From the NCBI RefSeq assembly GCF_022836875.1, contig NZ_CP090376.1, positions 1,302,001-1,366,000 of the forward strand: DNA of 64,000 nt, written 5' to 3'. This document shows, piece after piece, positions 1 through 7,935 of the stretch. A model generated the notes under the pieces. That model was not told the origin of the DNA and ran no database searches. It was given only the letters and a program-made list of their open reading frames with translations. This DNA comes from Flavobacterium enshiense (lineage in GTDB: Bacteria > Bacteroidota > Bacteroidia > Flavobacteriales > Flavobacteriaceae). Position 1 is the stretch's first letter. Each line of letters starts with the position of its first letter. The position numbers and the translations under genes were made by a program.

Positions 1-2
1 AA

Positions 3-653
3 ATGCGTAAAACGATTGCGCGTCGTTTGGCAGAATCGAAGTTCACGGCGCCTCATTACTACTTAACTATTGAAGTGGCAATGGATGAGGCAATGAAATC
101 AAGAGCGGTTATCAATACTGTTCCGGATACGAAAGTTTCATTCAATGATATGGTGGTGAAAGCTTGTGCAATGGCATTGAAAAAGCATCCGCAAGTTAAT
201 TCGCAATGGAGAGAAGATGCAATGATCATCAATCATCATGTGAATATTGGGGTTGCTGTGGCTGTTGAAGACGGTTTGGTTGTACCGGTATTGAACTTTA
301 CTGATCAAATGAGTTTATCTCAAATTGGTGCTAATGTGAAAGATTTGGCGGTAAAAGCGAAAAGCAAAAAACTGACACCGGCAGAAATGGAAGGTAGTAC
401 ATTTACTGTTTCTAACTTAGGTATGTTTGGTATTCAGTCATTCACATCAATCATTAACCAGCCGAATTCAGCTATTTTGTCTGTTGGGGCTATCGAAGAA
501 AAACCAGTGGTGAGAAACGGGCAAATCGTTGTGGGTAACACTATGACGCTTACTTTGGCTTGTGATCACAGAACAGTTGATGGTGCAACTGGAGCACAGT
601 TTTTACAAACACTAAGATTGTTTTTAGAAAACCCTGTAACAATGTTGGCGTAA
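3..653 (+). CDS. Dihydrolipoamide acetyltransferase (pyruvate dehydrogenase E2), 3' part
   Basis: This is the C-terminal catalytic (acyltransferase) domain of a 2-oxoacid dehydrogenase E2 subunit. It transfers an acetyl group from lipoamide to CoA in the cytoplasmic pyruvate dehydrogenase complex. The product opens with RKTIARRL, the usual start of the catalytic domain, and has the active-site motif DHRTVDGATG near the end. It finishes ENPVTMLA, typical of the pyruvate-type enzyme. The lipoyl and E1/E3-binding domains would lie left of the window, so the Met at position 3 is internal and the gene is truncated by the edge. A terminator follows directly. The choice of pyruvate over 2-oxoglutarate or branched-chain substrate is inferred from similarity to mitochondrial-type E2. 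Confidence 0.93.
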   Translation: MRKTIARRLAESKFTAPHYYLTIEVAMDEAMKSRAVINTVPDTKVSFNDMVVKACAMALKKHPQVNSQWREDAMIINHHVNIGVAVAVEDGLVVPVLNFTDQMSLSQIGANVKDLAVKAKSKKLTPAEMEGSTFTVSNLGMFGIQSFTSIINQPNSAILSVGAIEEKPVVRNGQIVVGNTMTLTLACDHRTVDGATGAQFLQTLRLFLENPVTMLA

Positions 654-674
654 GCCCGTTGTTTATAATAAATT

Positions 675-707
675 AAATCCCGTTTTGAAATTCAGAACGG
701 GATTTTT
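675..707 (+). terminator. Rho-independent terminator after the E2 gene
   Basis: A 10 bp stem (AAATCCCGTT at 675-684 with AACGGGATTT at 696-705) closes an 11-base loop and runs into a T-rich tract 22 bases past the stop codon. Confidence 0.85.
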
Positions 708-801
708 AGTATTTTAGTTTTAGGAATGAAGGACTTGCATAATTGAATCGTTTTTAATGAATGTACGAATTCCTTAAGACCATAAAAAGAATAAATTCCA
801 T

Positions 802-1479
802 ATGAAAAATATAATCATTACGGGAACTTCCCGAGGAATTGGGCGTGAATTGGCCCTGCAGTTTGCAGAAGCCGGTCACAGGGTGTTGTCAATTTCCAGA
901 AAAATTGCTCCAGAGCTGCTCGGAAATGAAAATATCACTTGTTTAAGTGTTGATCTGGCTTTAGAAGAGGATTTGGAAAAAGTAACTCATTTTATTGCTT
1001 CCGACTGGAAGAGAGTGGATGTAATTATTCATAACGCAGGATCGCTTTTGTCGAAGTCTTTCGGAAAGATGTCTGCAGAAGAATTCGAAAACGTCTATAA
1101 AGTAAATGTTTTCGGTGTAGCTAATTTAACGCGGATCTGTCTTCCGTTTCTTGAAAAAGGAAGCCATGTGGTAACCATCAGTTCCATGGGAGGAATTCAG
1201 GGCAGCATGAAGTTTCCGGGGCTTACGGCTTACAGTTCCAGTAAAGGAGCAGTAATTACTTTAACTGAGGTATTGGCTGAAGAGTACAAAGAAAGGGGAA
1301 TAGCATTCAATGTGCTGGCTTTGGGTGCGGTTCAGACAGAAATGTTACAAGAAGCCTTTCCAGGATATGAAGCACCGATAACAGCTAAAGAAATGGCAGA
1401 TTACATTTTTAACTTCGCACTTACCGGAAATAAATATTACAATGGAAAAGTGTTGCAGGTGTCCTCAACTACTCCGTAA
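802..1479 (+). CDS. Short-chain dehydrogenase/reductase (SDR)
   Basis: A 225-residue classical SDR, a soluble NAD(P)-dependent oxidoreductase. The Rossmann glycine motif TGTSRGIG is at residues 7-14, NAG at 78-80, and the catalytic Ser128, Tyr144 and Lys148 sit in ISS and AYSSSK. The length is slightly short for the family because the C-terminal substrate loop is trimmed, so the substrate cannot be predicted. The start follows CAT with no other good start nearby. The stop codon abuts the ATG of the SprT-like gene (taaatg), so the two are probably cotranscribed. Confidence 0.9.
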   Translation: MKNIIITGTSRGIGRELALQFAEAGHRVLSISRKIAPELLGNENITCLSVDLALEEDLEKVTHFIASDWKRVDVIIHNAGSLLSKSFGKMSAEEFENVYKVNVFGVANLTRICLPFLEKGSHVVTISSMGGIQGSMKFPGLTAYSSSKGAVITLTEVLAEEYKERGIAFNVLALGAVQTEMLQEAFPGYEAPITAKEMADYIFNFALTGNKYYNGKVLQVSSTTP

Positions 1480-2079
1480 ATGAAATCGATTTTAGAAAAG
1501 TATATTCCCGAACTTGCTGTTGAAGCCGTTTTTGAGCTGATCAGGGCCAATCACGTGCACCTGAAAATCGTAAACGAGCGTGTGACCCGCCATGGCGATT
1601 ACAGAAGACATCCCGATGGCTTTCACCAGATAACTGTCAACGCAAGTTTGAATAAATACCGCTTTCTGATAACGTTGATCCATGAGATTGCTCATTTGGT
1701 GGCGTTCGAAAAATTCGGGAGAAACATAAAACCACATGGGGACGAATGGAAAATAACATTCCAGCGTTTGATGGTATCTTTTATCCGTCCGGAGATTTTT
1801 CCCAGTCAGCTGCTGCCATTGCTTGCGAGGCATTTTAGGAATCCAAAAGCAAGCAGCGATACCGATGCAACCTTGTCGCTGGCTTTGAAACAATTCGATC
1901 CGGTTAGCGATAAAAATTATATCTTTGAGATTCCGTACGGAAGTGTGTTTCGCATCCATAATGGAAAAATATTTAAAAAAGTGGCATTGCGAACAAAACG
2001 GTACGAGTGTGTCGAGATAAATTCGGGAAGAATCTATCTTTTTAATCCCAATGCCGAAGTAGAGTTGCTGCCAAATTAA
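1480..2079 (+). CDS. SprT-like zinc metalloprotease-domain protein
   Basis: A 199-residue cytoplasmic protein of the SprT-like family. The zinc motif HEIAH is at residues 68-72 and the third ligand is probably His86 in IKPHGDEW, the spacing typical of SprT/Spartan-type gluzincins. Related eukaryotic SPRTN cleaves DNA-protein crosslinks, but the bacterial role is poorly defined and nothing here settles it. The C-terminal third contains a beta-rich zinc-ribbon-like region with few cysteines. The gene begins immediately after the SDR stop codon and ends 38 bases before the guanylyltransferase gene. Confidence 0.88.
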   Translation: MKSILEKYIPELAVEAVFELIRANHVHLKIVNERVTRHGDYRRHPDGFHQITVNASLNKYRFLITLIHEIAHLVAFEKFGRNIKPHGDEWKITFQRLMVSFIRPEIFPSQLLPLLARHFRNPKASSDTDATLSLALKQFDPVSDKNYIFEIPYGSVFRIHNGKIFKKVALRTKRYECVEINSGRIYLFNPNAEVELLPN

Positions 2080-2117
2080 ATTACCAACAACTCGGTAACT
2101 TATCAAGTTTAAAACAG

Positions 2118-3182
2118 ATGAATAAGAATTATTATGCAATAGTAATGGCTGGTGGAGTAGGCTCCAGATTTTGGCCGGTAAGTACAACAGAATTTCCAAA
2201 ACAGTTTCACGATATGTTGGGAACAGGGGAAACGCTGATTCAGAAAACGTTCAGCCGTTTGTCACAGTTGATTCCCAAAGAAAATATCTTAATCCTTACC
2301 AACGAAGTCTACAACGACTTGATTCTGGAACAGCTTCCGGGGGTAAAACAGGAGCAGATTGTTTTGGAACCTGCTATGCGAAATACCGCTCCGTGTATTT
2401 TATATGCATCGCTAAAAATAAAAAAACAAAATCCGAACGCTGTTATGGTGGTGGCGCCCAGCGACCATTGGATAGAAGATGAATTGCAGTTTGTCTCTAA
2501 TTTGCAACATGCCTTCGATTTTTGCGAGCGTGAAGACAAATTGATGACATTAGGAATTTTGCCGACATTCCCAAATACAGGTTACGGTTATATTGAGTAC
2601 GATAAATTGGATTCGCGACCGATAAAAAAAGTGGTGCAGTTCCGTGAAAAACCGGATTATGCCACGGCGAGAAAGTTTATTCAAAGCAGAAATTTTCTTT
2701 GGAATGCAGGGATATTTGTGTGGAGCGTAGAATCTATTTTGAAAGCTTACGAGGATTTTAATCCGGTGATGTTTTCTGAATTTATGAACGGATTTGATGT
2801 TCTTAATACTGCAGATGAAAAACAGTTCATAAAAGAATATTATCCTAATTCTGAAAATATTTCAGTGGATTATGCCATCTTGGAAAAAGCTCAAAATGTG
2901 TATGTTTTACCGGCAACATTCGACTGGAACGATTTAGGAACCTGGGGTTCATTATATGATAAATTGCCAAAAGATGAACAGGATAATGCAGTTGTGAATG
3001 CTACTGTAATTCTTGAAAATGCGTCTAACAACATAATCCGTACGGAAGGGAAGAAACTTGTTGTTGTTGATGGACTTCAGGATTTCATTATTGTTGATAA
3101 AGAAGATGTATTGCTGATTTATCCAAAAGGCAAAGAGCAGGACATTAAGAGGATAACCGCAATGGCGAACGAATTGAAGTAA
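2118..3182 (+). CDS. manC: Mannose-1-phosphate guanylyltransferase
   Basis: A 354-residue cytoplasmic nucleotidyltransferase that makes GDP-mannose from GTP and mannose-1-phosphate for glycan synthesis. The N-terminal signature MAGGVGSRFWP (residues 10-20) and FPKQF (26-30, with the catalytic-type Lys28) are intact, and APSDHWI provides the metal/substrate region. It is the short single-domain form without the C-terminal phosphomannose isomerase domain of bifunctional ManC/AlgA. It closes a probable operon with the SDR and SprT genes and ends at a bidirectional terminator. The polysaccharide genes at 6.4-12.7 kb are possible consumers of its product (inference). Confidence 0.93.
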   Translation: MNKNYYAIVMAGGVGSRFWPVSTTEFPKQFHDMLGTGETLIQKTFSRLSQLIPKENILILTNEVYNDLILEQLPGVKQEQIVLEPAMRNTAPCILYASLKIKKQNPNAVMVVAPSDHWIEDELQFVSNLQHAFDFCEREDKLMTLGILPTFPNTGYGYIEYDKLDSRPIKKVVQFREKPDYATARKFIQSRNFLWNAGIFVWSVESILKAYEDFNPVMFSEFMNGFDVLNTADEKQFIKEYYPNSENISVDYAILEKAQNVYVLPATFDWNDLGTWGSLYDKLPKDEQDNAVVNATVILENASNNIIRTEGKKLVVVDGLQDFIIVDKEDVLLIYPKGKEQDIKRITAMANELK

Positions 3183-3202
3183 GTGAACTGTATAAAAAAA
3201 CG

Positions 3203-3227
3203 GAGTCAATTTTGACTCCTTTTTTTT
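3203..3227. terminator. Bidirectional terminator between convergent genes
   Basis: A perfect 8 bp stem (GGAGTCAA at 3203-3210, TTGACTCC at 3213-3220) has an A-run on its left and a T-run on its right. It can therefore end both the guanylyltransferase transcript and the facing ABC transporter transcript. Confidence 0.85.
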
Positions 3228-3996
3228 ATAATTTGTCAGCTCTGTTTTGAGCCTTTCTTACTTTTTTGAATAATTCCGACGAGTAAACAAAGTCTACAAT
3301 CGCTTCGTTATCGGTTTTGAAAATTTCCTTTTTAGTGCCTTCCCAAGCCAAAACGCCTTCTTTTAGGAACACGATTTTTTCTCCGATTTCCATTACCGAG
3401 TTCATGTCGTGCGTGTTGATAACCGTTGTAATGTTGTATTCTTCTGTAATCTCCTGAATAAGGTTGTCGATGACTACAGCAGTTTTCGGATCCAGCCCCG
3501 AGTTGGGTTCGTCACAAAACAAATATTTCGGATTGTTTACTATAGCTCGGGCAATCGCCACACGTTTCTGCATACCTCCGGATATTTCAGAAGGTTTTTT
3601 TGTATGGGCATTAATCAGTTTTACACGATCAATTACAAAATCGACACGTTCTTTAATTTCACGTGCATTTTTGTTTGAGAACATCTTTAGTGGGAAACCG
3701 ATGTTTTCTTCTACTGTCATCGAATCAAAAAGCGCACTTCCTTGAAATACCATTCCGATTTCAGTTCGCAATTCTCTTTTTTCATCATCATTCATGTCAG
3801 AATAAATTCGGCCATCAAAAGAGATGGTGCCTGAATCCACTTTATGAATTCCCAATAAACTTTTAAGCAAAACCGTTTTTCCGGAACCGGACTGTCCAAT
3901 AATCAGGTTGGTTTTTCCGGTTTCAAAACTGGTTGTGATTCCTTTTAAGACCTTTTGTTCTCCAAAGGATTTCTCTACATTTTTTACCTCAATCAT
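3226..3996 (-). CDS. ABC transporter ATP-binding protein, MlaF type
   Basis: A 256-residue cytoplasmic ATPase of the Mla/MCE lipid-transport class. Walker A GQSGSGKT is at residues 34-41, the signature SGGMQ at 139-143, and Walker B LFCDEP with catalytic Glu163 is followed by the D-loop SGLDP. The short linker form and ISGGMQKRVAIARA are typical of MlaF rather than of drug exporters. It lies 4 bases downstream of the MlaE-type permease gene, so the two form one unit. The MCE-domain partner (MlaD) is not in the adjacent sequence. The likely role is phospholipid traffic between inner and outer membrane. Confidence 0.9.
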   Translation of the reverse strand: MIEVKNVEKSFGEQKVLKGITTSFETGKTNLIIGQSGSGKTVLLKSLLGIHKVDSGTISFDGRIYSDMNDDEKRELRTEIGMVFQGSALFDSMTVEENIGFPLKMFSNKNAREIKERVDFVIDRVKLINAHTKKPSEISGGMQKRVAIARAIVNNPKYLFCDEPNSGLDPKTAVVIDNLIQEITEEYNITTVINTHDMNSVMEIGEKIVFLKEGVLAWEGTKKEIFKTDNEAIVDFVYSSELFKKVRKAQNRADKL

Positions 3997-4000
3997 CTTA

Positions 4001-4744
4001 TTATTTGCTTAAAAGTAACTGTGTTAGGATATAATTCACCAAAATGATGGCAACGGAAGTCCAAACGAACGAAGTTGTACTGGCCTTTCCAACTTCCAAA
4101 GCGCCACCTTTCATGTAATACCCGTGAAAAGACGGAATTGTCGCCAATAAAAAAGCAAAACAAACCGTTTTGATGAAGGCGTAAGTCACGTGAAACGGTA
4201 TGAATTCAACCTGAAGTCCGGTTTGGAATTCGGTACTCGAAGCAAACCCCCCGTATACACCGGCTATCCATCCGCCAAAAATTCCAAGGAACATACTCAG
4301 TCCGATTACGAACGGGTATAACATCATGGCGACAATTTTAGGGAATACCAGGTAATTCAACGAGTTTACACCCATTACTTCCAAAGCATCGATTTGCTCG
4401 GTCACCCTCATGGTTCCAATACTTGAAGTTATGAACGATCCTACTTTACCGGCCATAATGATGGAAATGAAGGTAGGGGCGAACTCAAGGATAACCGATT
4501 GGCGGGTTGCAAATCCGATTAGGTATTTAGGAATCAATGGATTGGTTAAGTTTAATGCCGTCTGAATCGCCACAACCCCGCCCACGAAGAACGAGATGAA
4601 TGCTACAATTCCTAAAGACCCCATGACTAAATCGTCTATTTCCTTCATGATAAGCTGTTTCATCATGGACCATTTGGTGGGTTTGTTGAATACTTCCTTC
4701 AACATCAAAAAGTATTTTCCTATTTGGGATAAATATCGAATCAT
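4001..4744 (-). CDS. ABC transporter permease, MlaE family
   Basis: A 247-residue inner-membrane protein of the MlaE/YrbE family with about five or six hydrophobic segments. It has the family's conserved central stretch around EQIDALEVMG and IVAMMLYPF. It pairs with the MlaF-type ATPase encoded 4 bases downstream, and the complex moves phospholipid or another hydrophobic substrate. The amphipathic N-terminus (QIGKYFLMLKEVF) matches the family's interfacial helix. No periplasmic MCE subunit is encoded next to it, so the third component must be elsewhere. Confidence 0.9.
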   Translation of the reverse strand: MIRYLSQIGKYFLMLKEVFNKPTKWSMMKQLIMKEIDDLVMGSLGIVAFISFFVGGVVAIQTALNLTNPLIPKYLIGFATRQSVILEFAPTFISIIMAGKVGSFITSSIGTMRVTEQIDALEVMGVNSLNYLVFPKIVAMMLYPFVIGLSMFLGIFGGWIAGVYGGFASSTEFQTGLQVEFIPFHVTYAFIKTVCFAFLLATIPSFHGYYMKGGALEVGKASTTSFVWTSVAIILVNYILTQLLLSK

Positions 4745-5057
4745 GCTTATAAATATTTAGCGAAAATACGAAAATAGTTATGAGTTAGGATTTGGATTCA
4801 TGAATATTTTGAAACCGGTATTCCAATTGATTTAGGAAATAATAAAATATGAATACTGCTTCATGATATTGTGAAATATTAAAGCAAAGAAGAATATTAG
4901 TTTGTCATGAAATTGTAAAATTCTGTCTTTTGATTTTTTAATGTTGTAACTTTGTAAGAATCAAATAGATACACGTTTTTATTTGTGTGTTTCGGATTTG
5001 ATTTAATGTGTTTTTGTTGTGTCTAAAAGTGGAATAGTTAATTAAAAAACAAGGGAG
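4745..5057 (+). promoter_or_regulatory. Divergent intergenic region with a Bacteroidota -7 box for the hybrid kinase
   Basis: This 313-base AT-rich gap separates the minus-strand MlaE gene from the plus-strand kinase. TAACTTTG at 4947-4954 matches the Bacteroidota sigma-A consensus TAnnTTTG, and a TTTG at 4929-4932 is a weakly spaced candidate for the -33 element. This implies a leader of about 95 bases before the kinase ATG. No open reading frame or structured RNA was recognised. Confidence 0.5.
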
Positions 5058-6299
5058 ATGAATGCAAATAAACCATCTTATGAAGAGTTAGAAAGCCAAG
5101 TGAATGCATTGCGCGATCAGTTGGCAAGTTTGTCTTTGGTGTTGAGTGAAACCTATAAAGGAGTTAGAGGAGTTTCGGATAATTTGGAGAGCGGTGAATC
5201 CGCTGGAAGTAAATCATTGAAAACAGAGCTTATCGAATCTGTTCTACATAGAGTCAAAACACCTTTGAATACCATTGTTGGTCTAGCCAATCTGTTGAGT
5301 ACGTCTAAATTAGATTTAGAAGAAAGAAATAATTTTGCTGAAATCATAGCTAATTGTTCGAGTGAGTTGGAAGAAGTTTTTTCTGAATTTCTCAATTATA
5401 ATTCCTACGAATCCCAAAATGAAACCGTTACTAAACAAAAGGTTTCTTTAAATAATTTGCTGGACGAATTAAAAGTAAAATTTGTTGGCAGAGTGTTGTA
5501 TAAAGGGTTGAATTTCAGATCTGGAAAAGGTTTGGTGGATAGGGACGATTTAGTTATGGTAGATGGAGTTAAGATCAATCACATTTTTACCAGTCTGTTA
5601 AGCAATGCATTGAAATATACGCACAAAGGTTTTGTTGAAATGGGTTACCGATTGGAAAAAGATGAAATCAAATTTTATGTAAAAGACAGCGGTGTTGGTT
5701 TCGATAAGAGAGTAATAGAAGATCAATTGGCATCAAAGGTTACTCTGGAAAAAGTTGCTGATGAGAATAATAATGTTGGTTTAGGTCTTTTTATGGTAAA
5801 ACACTATGTTGATTTATTGGGCGGAAATTTAGAAATAGAATCAGAACCTGGCGTTGGAACCGAATTTTATTTCAAAGTTCCTTATGAACCGGCACTGGCA
5901 GATGTAGAAGCAACAGCGTCTAAAAAAACGATTAAAGTGTTAATTGCTGAAGACGAGGAAATTAGTTATATGCTTTTGAAAAAACTGTTGGAAAAAGGGA
6001 ACGTTGAAATCATAAGAGCCAAAAACGGGGAAGAAGCATACGAAATATACAAAAACAACCCGGACATCAATTTGATTTTAATGGATCTTCGCATGCCGCA
6101 AGTTGATGGGTATACCGCTGCCCAACTCATTAAAAATGAGTCGCCGGAAATTCCGATCATAGCACAATCTGCCTATTTACAGAATGATGACAAAGAGAAT
6201 TACCGCAAGGCTTTCAATGGTTATCTTTCCAAACCGGTTAATAAAGAAGAGTTTAAAGCGGTTGTAGACAAATACATTGCTTTAGCTTTTTTGAATTAA
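5058..6299 (+). CDS. Hybrid histidine kinase with C-terminal receiver
   Basis: A 413-residue signalling protein with no membrane segment or sensor domain. The N-terminal ~45 residues are coiled-coil-like. The H-box SVLHRVKTPLNTI has the phospho-acceptor His64. The ATPase domain has DSGVGFDKR (G1) and VGLGLFMVKHYV (G2). From about residue 295 there is a receiver domain (LIAEDEE acidic pocket, LILMDLRMP with Asp343, and SKPVNK for the conserved lysine). No output domain follows, so phosphoryl flow to a separate protein or within the receiver is expected. The cytoplasmic location is inferred from the missing signal and transmembrane segments. Confidence 0.9.
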   Translation: MNANKPSYEELESQVNALRDQLASLSLVLSETYKGVRGVSDNLESGESAGSKSLKTELIESVLHRVKTPLNTIVGLANLLSTSKLDLEERNNFAEIIANCSSELEEVFSEFLNYNSYESQNETVTKQKVSLNNLLDELKVKFVGRVLYKGLNFRSGKGLVDRDDLVMVDGVKINHIFTSLLSNALKYTHKGFVEMGYRLEKDEIKFYVKDSGVGFDKRVIEDQLASKVTLEKVADENNNVGLGLFMVKHYVDLLGGNLEIESEPGVGTEFYFKVPYEPALADVEATASKKTIKVLIAEDEEISYMLLKKLLEKGNVEIIRAKNGEEAYEIYKNNPDINLILMDLRMPQVDGYTAAQLIKNESPEIPIIAQSAYLQNDDKENYRKAFNGYLSKPVNKEEFKAVVDKYIALAFLN

Positions 6300-6331
6300 G
6301 GCATTATCAGGGCAGTTTATTGCTTTTTGAG

Positions 6332-6373
6332 CAAACCATTCTTGAGATTTATTTTAAGAATGGTTTGTTTTTT
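6332..6373 (+). terminator. Rho-independent terminator after the hybrid kinase
   Basis: A 12 bp stem (CAAACCATTCTT at 6332-6343 with AAGAATGGTTTG at 6356-6367) is followed by six Ts, 33 bases past the kinase stop. Confidence 0.88.
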
Positions 6374-6391
6374 ATGGAGTAAGGTGCCTTG

Positions 6392-7240
6392 TTAAAACAA
6401 CTTTTCTTTCATCTTCTTCCAGCGATAAGACTTAACAAATTTTGCCTGCTCTGGCGTAACCAACATGGTTTTCTTTTCCGATTTCGCTTTCCAGAACCCT
6501 TTGATATAATCCAAAAACAAAAAAGGTTTTCCTTTGCGCATCGCCAGTTTTAAGGAAGCAATCGCTGTAATGAAAAATCCGTAGCCCAAAGTGTAGAATG
6601 CTTCGCCTTGTTTGTAACGGGAGGCTTGATTGTAATTCGCTCCAGTGGGTTTTAGGTGTTTTACTTTCAGTGATTCATCAGTAACCACTTTCCAATTGTA
6701 GAATTTGCACAATAATTCGTCTACGGTGTCCCAGCCCATAGCGGGTTTTAATCCGCCAATCTGCTCAAAACAGGCTTTTCGGTAGGCTTTAAAAGCACCG
6801 CGGATGTGATCTTTGTCTGTCAGGCTCTCTAAAATCCAATCGCCGTTTTTCTCGATGTAGGCAAATCCACCCACCATACCGATTTTTTCATCACTTTCAA
6901 AGTGGCTGATAATCGTTTCAAAATAGTTGTCGGGAAAAATCAAATCGGCATCCGCCTTAACGATGAGGTCGTAGTTTTGGTCGACAGTTTCAAATCCCTT
7001 CTGAAACGCCTGAATCACTTTGCTTCCCGGTAAATGAATCGCTTCCGAAGTTTTGTTCACTAATGAGATCCATGGGTGTTTTTCGGCGAAAGCCTGAACG
7101 ATTTCCGCAGTCCGATCCGTCGAATTATCATTTACAACTACGACTTTCGAAGGCAAAACGGTTTGCTTTACCAACGATTCGAGTGTTAGCGCCATAAATT
7201 TTTCTTCGTTATGCGAAGGAATTACAATATAATATCTCAT
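6392..7240 (-). CDS. Family 2 glycosyltransferase
   Basis: A 282-residue GT-A fold glycosyltransferase. It begins with the strand YYIVIPSHNEE, followed by VVVNDNSTDRT and a DxD-type metal/nucleotide-sugar site in KADADLIFP. The acceptor and donor are unknown. The C-terminal ~60 residues are basic and somewhat hydrophobic, so it may be peripheral to the membrane. Its start codon lies inside the left copy of a 91 bp repeat. Without the inserted segment to its right it would be divergently paired with the glycosyltransferase at 9.2 kb, and both would belong to one surface-glycan locus. Confidence 0.88.
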   Translation of the reverse strand: MRYYIVIPSHNEEKFMALTLESLVKQTVLPSKVVVVNDNSTDRTAEIVQAFAEKHPWISLVNKTSEAIHLPGSKVIQAFQKGFETVDQNYDLIVKADADLIFPDNYFETIISHFESDEKIGMVGGFAYIEKNGDWILESLTDKDHIRGAFKAYRKACFEQIGGLKPAMGWDTVDELLCKFYNWKVVTDESLKVKHLKPTGANYNQASRYKQGEAFYTLGYGFFITAIASLKLAMRKGKPFLFLDYIKGFWKAKSEKKTMLVTPEQAKFVKSYRWKKMKEKLF

Positions 7241-7321
7241 AATTGTACCAAAGGAGTTTGCAAACGTACATAAATTTTATGTTGAGTAACTTGTTTCCTT
7301 TGAATAATCAAATTTAAAGAG
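7231..7321 (+). repeat. 91 bp direct repeat, left copy
   Basis: By eye this matches 9082-9172 with six mismatches and no gaps, at a constant offset of 1851 bases. It spans the start codon and upstream region of the GT2 gene. The right copy keeps a matching ATG that now leads only to a 9-codon frame, so the left copy is probably the original. Confidence 0.85.
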
Positions 7322-7354
7322 TGAGTACTGAGCTAATAAGTGAAATTACCTGCT

Positions 7355-7530
7355 ATATTCGGTTTTCCATGAATTCACCGAACTGAAATTCTTTTTCGTC
7401 GTCTGCTAAAGGAGATTTTAACCGGATTGCCCATTCATCCACTGAAAGAACTTCGGCAAAACTGCCAAAAGGAAAGTTCTCGCCCTTATTGGTGACAATA
7501 ATTTTTACTTTATCTCCAATATTGGGCGTA
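7355..7530 (-). pseudogene. Out-of-frame C-terminal extension of the neighbouring small gene
   Basis: Reading left from the GGG at 7524-7526 in a shifted frame gives a coherent charged sequence (NIGDKVKIIVTNKGE, then SVDEWAIRLKSPL, ending FGEFMENRI) with no start codon of its own. Adding one base to that G/C run would join it in frame to the 95-residue ORF to its right, giving a protein of about 150 residues. The gene therefore appears frameshifted. It could be a real mutation, a sequencing error, or, less likely, programmed. Confidence 0.5.
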
Positions 7531-7792
7531 TGAGAAAAACAACATTTCCGGCAACGTGAAATTTCGAATGCGGTGAATCGAGATTGCCCTTTAACGGATA
7601 TTTTCGATAAAGTCCATTTTTGGAATTTCTTCCTATTGGTATCATCACATAATTTTGCTCTGAATCGTCATACATAACTACAAAAGCTGTTGACATATCT
7701 CCAATAATAAACTGTCGGATTTTATCGCCAAGGTAGATTTTCTCACCAGTAACGGAATGAAAACCTGTAGAAATTTTTTCTTTGTCAAGCAT
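7505..7792 (-). CDS. Small hypothetical protein, probably frameshifted at its 3' end
   Basis: A 95-residue soluble protein that I do not recognise. It is rich in short beta-strand-like runs (GEKIYLGDKIRQFIIGD, NYVMIPIGRN) and has no signal peptide or membrane segment. Its last ten residues diverge from a conserved-looking continuation in another frame, described in the adjacent entry. It lies within the 1.8 kb segment bounded by the 91 bp direct repeats, together with the beta-propeller gene to its right. The 143 bases between the two genes hold no feature I can support. Confidence 0.6.
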   Translation of the reverse strand: MLDKEKISTGFHSVTGEKIYLGDKIRQFIIGDMSTAFVVMYDDSEQNYVMIPIGRNSKNGLYRKYPLKGNLDSPHSKFHVAGNVVFLIRPILEIK

Positions 7793-7935
7793 GTCTTTTT
7801 AATAAATCACCATAAAATACTCAAACATAATCGGCTTTTTTCGATGATGATTTAGCTTTAAATTAAATGGTTTCTTTCCAGAGAGATAGCCTCGTAGTTG
7901 TTTCTTTCGGTAAGTATCTGTGTGTTTTTTCGGGA

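Noticed and set aside
1492..2199. Long minus-strand ORF antisense to the SprT-like and guanylyltransferase genes
   Set aside because: It overlaps two well-supported genes, shows no family signature, and is an antisense shadow.
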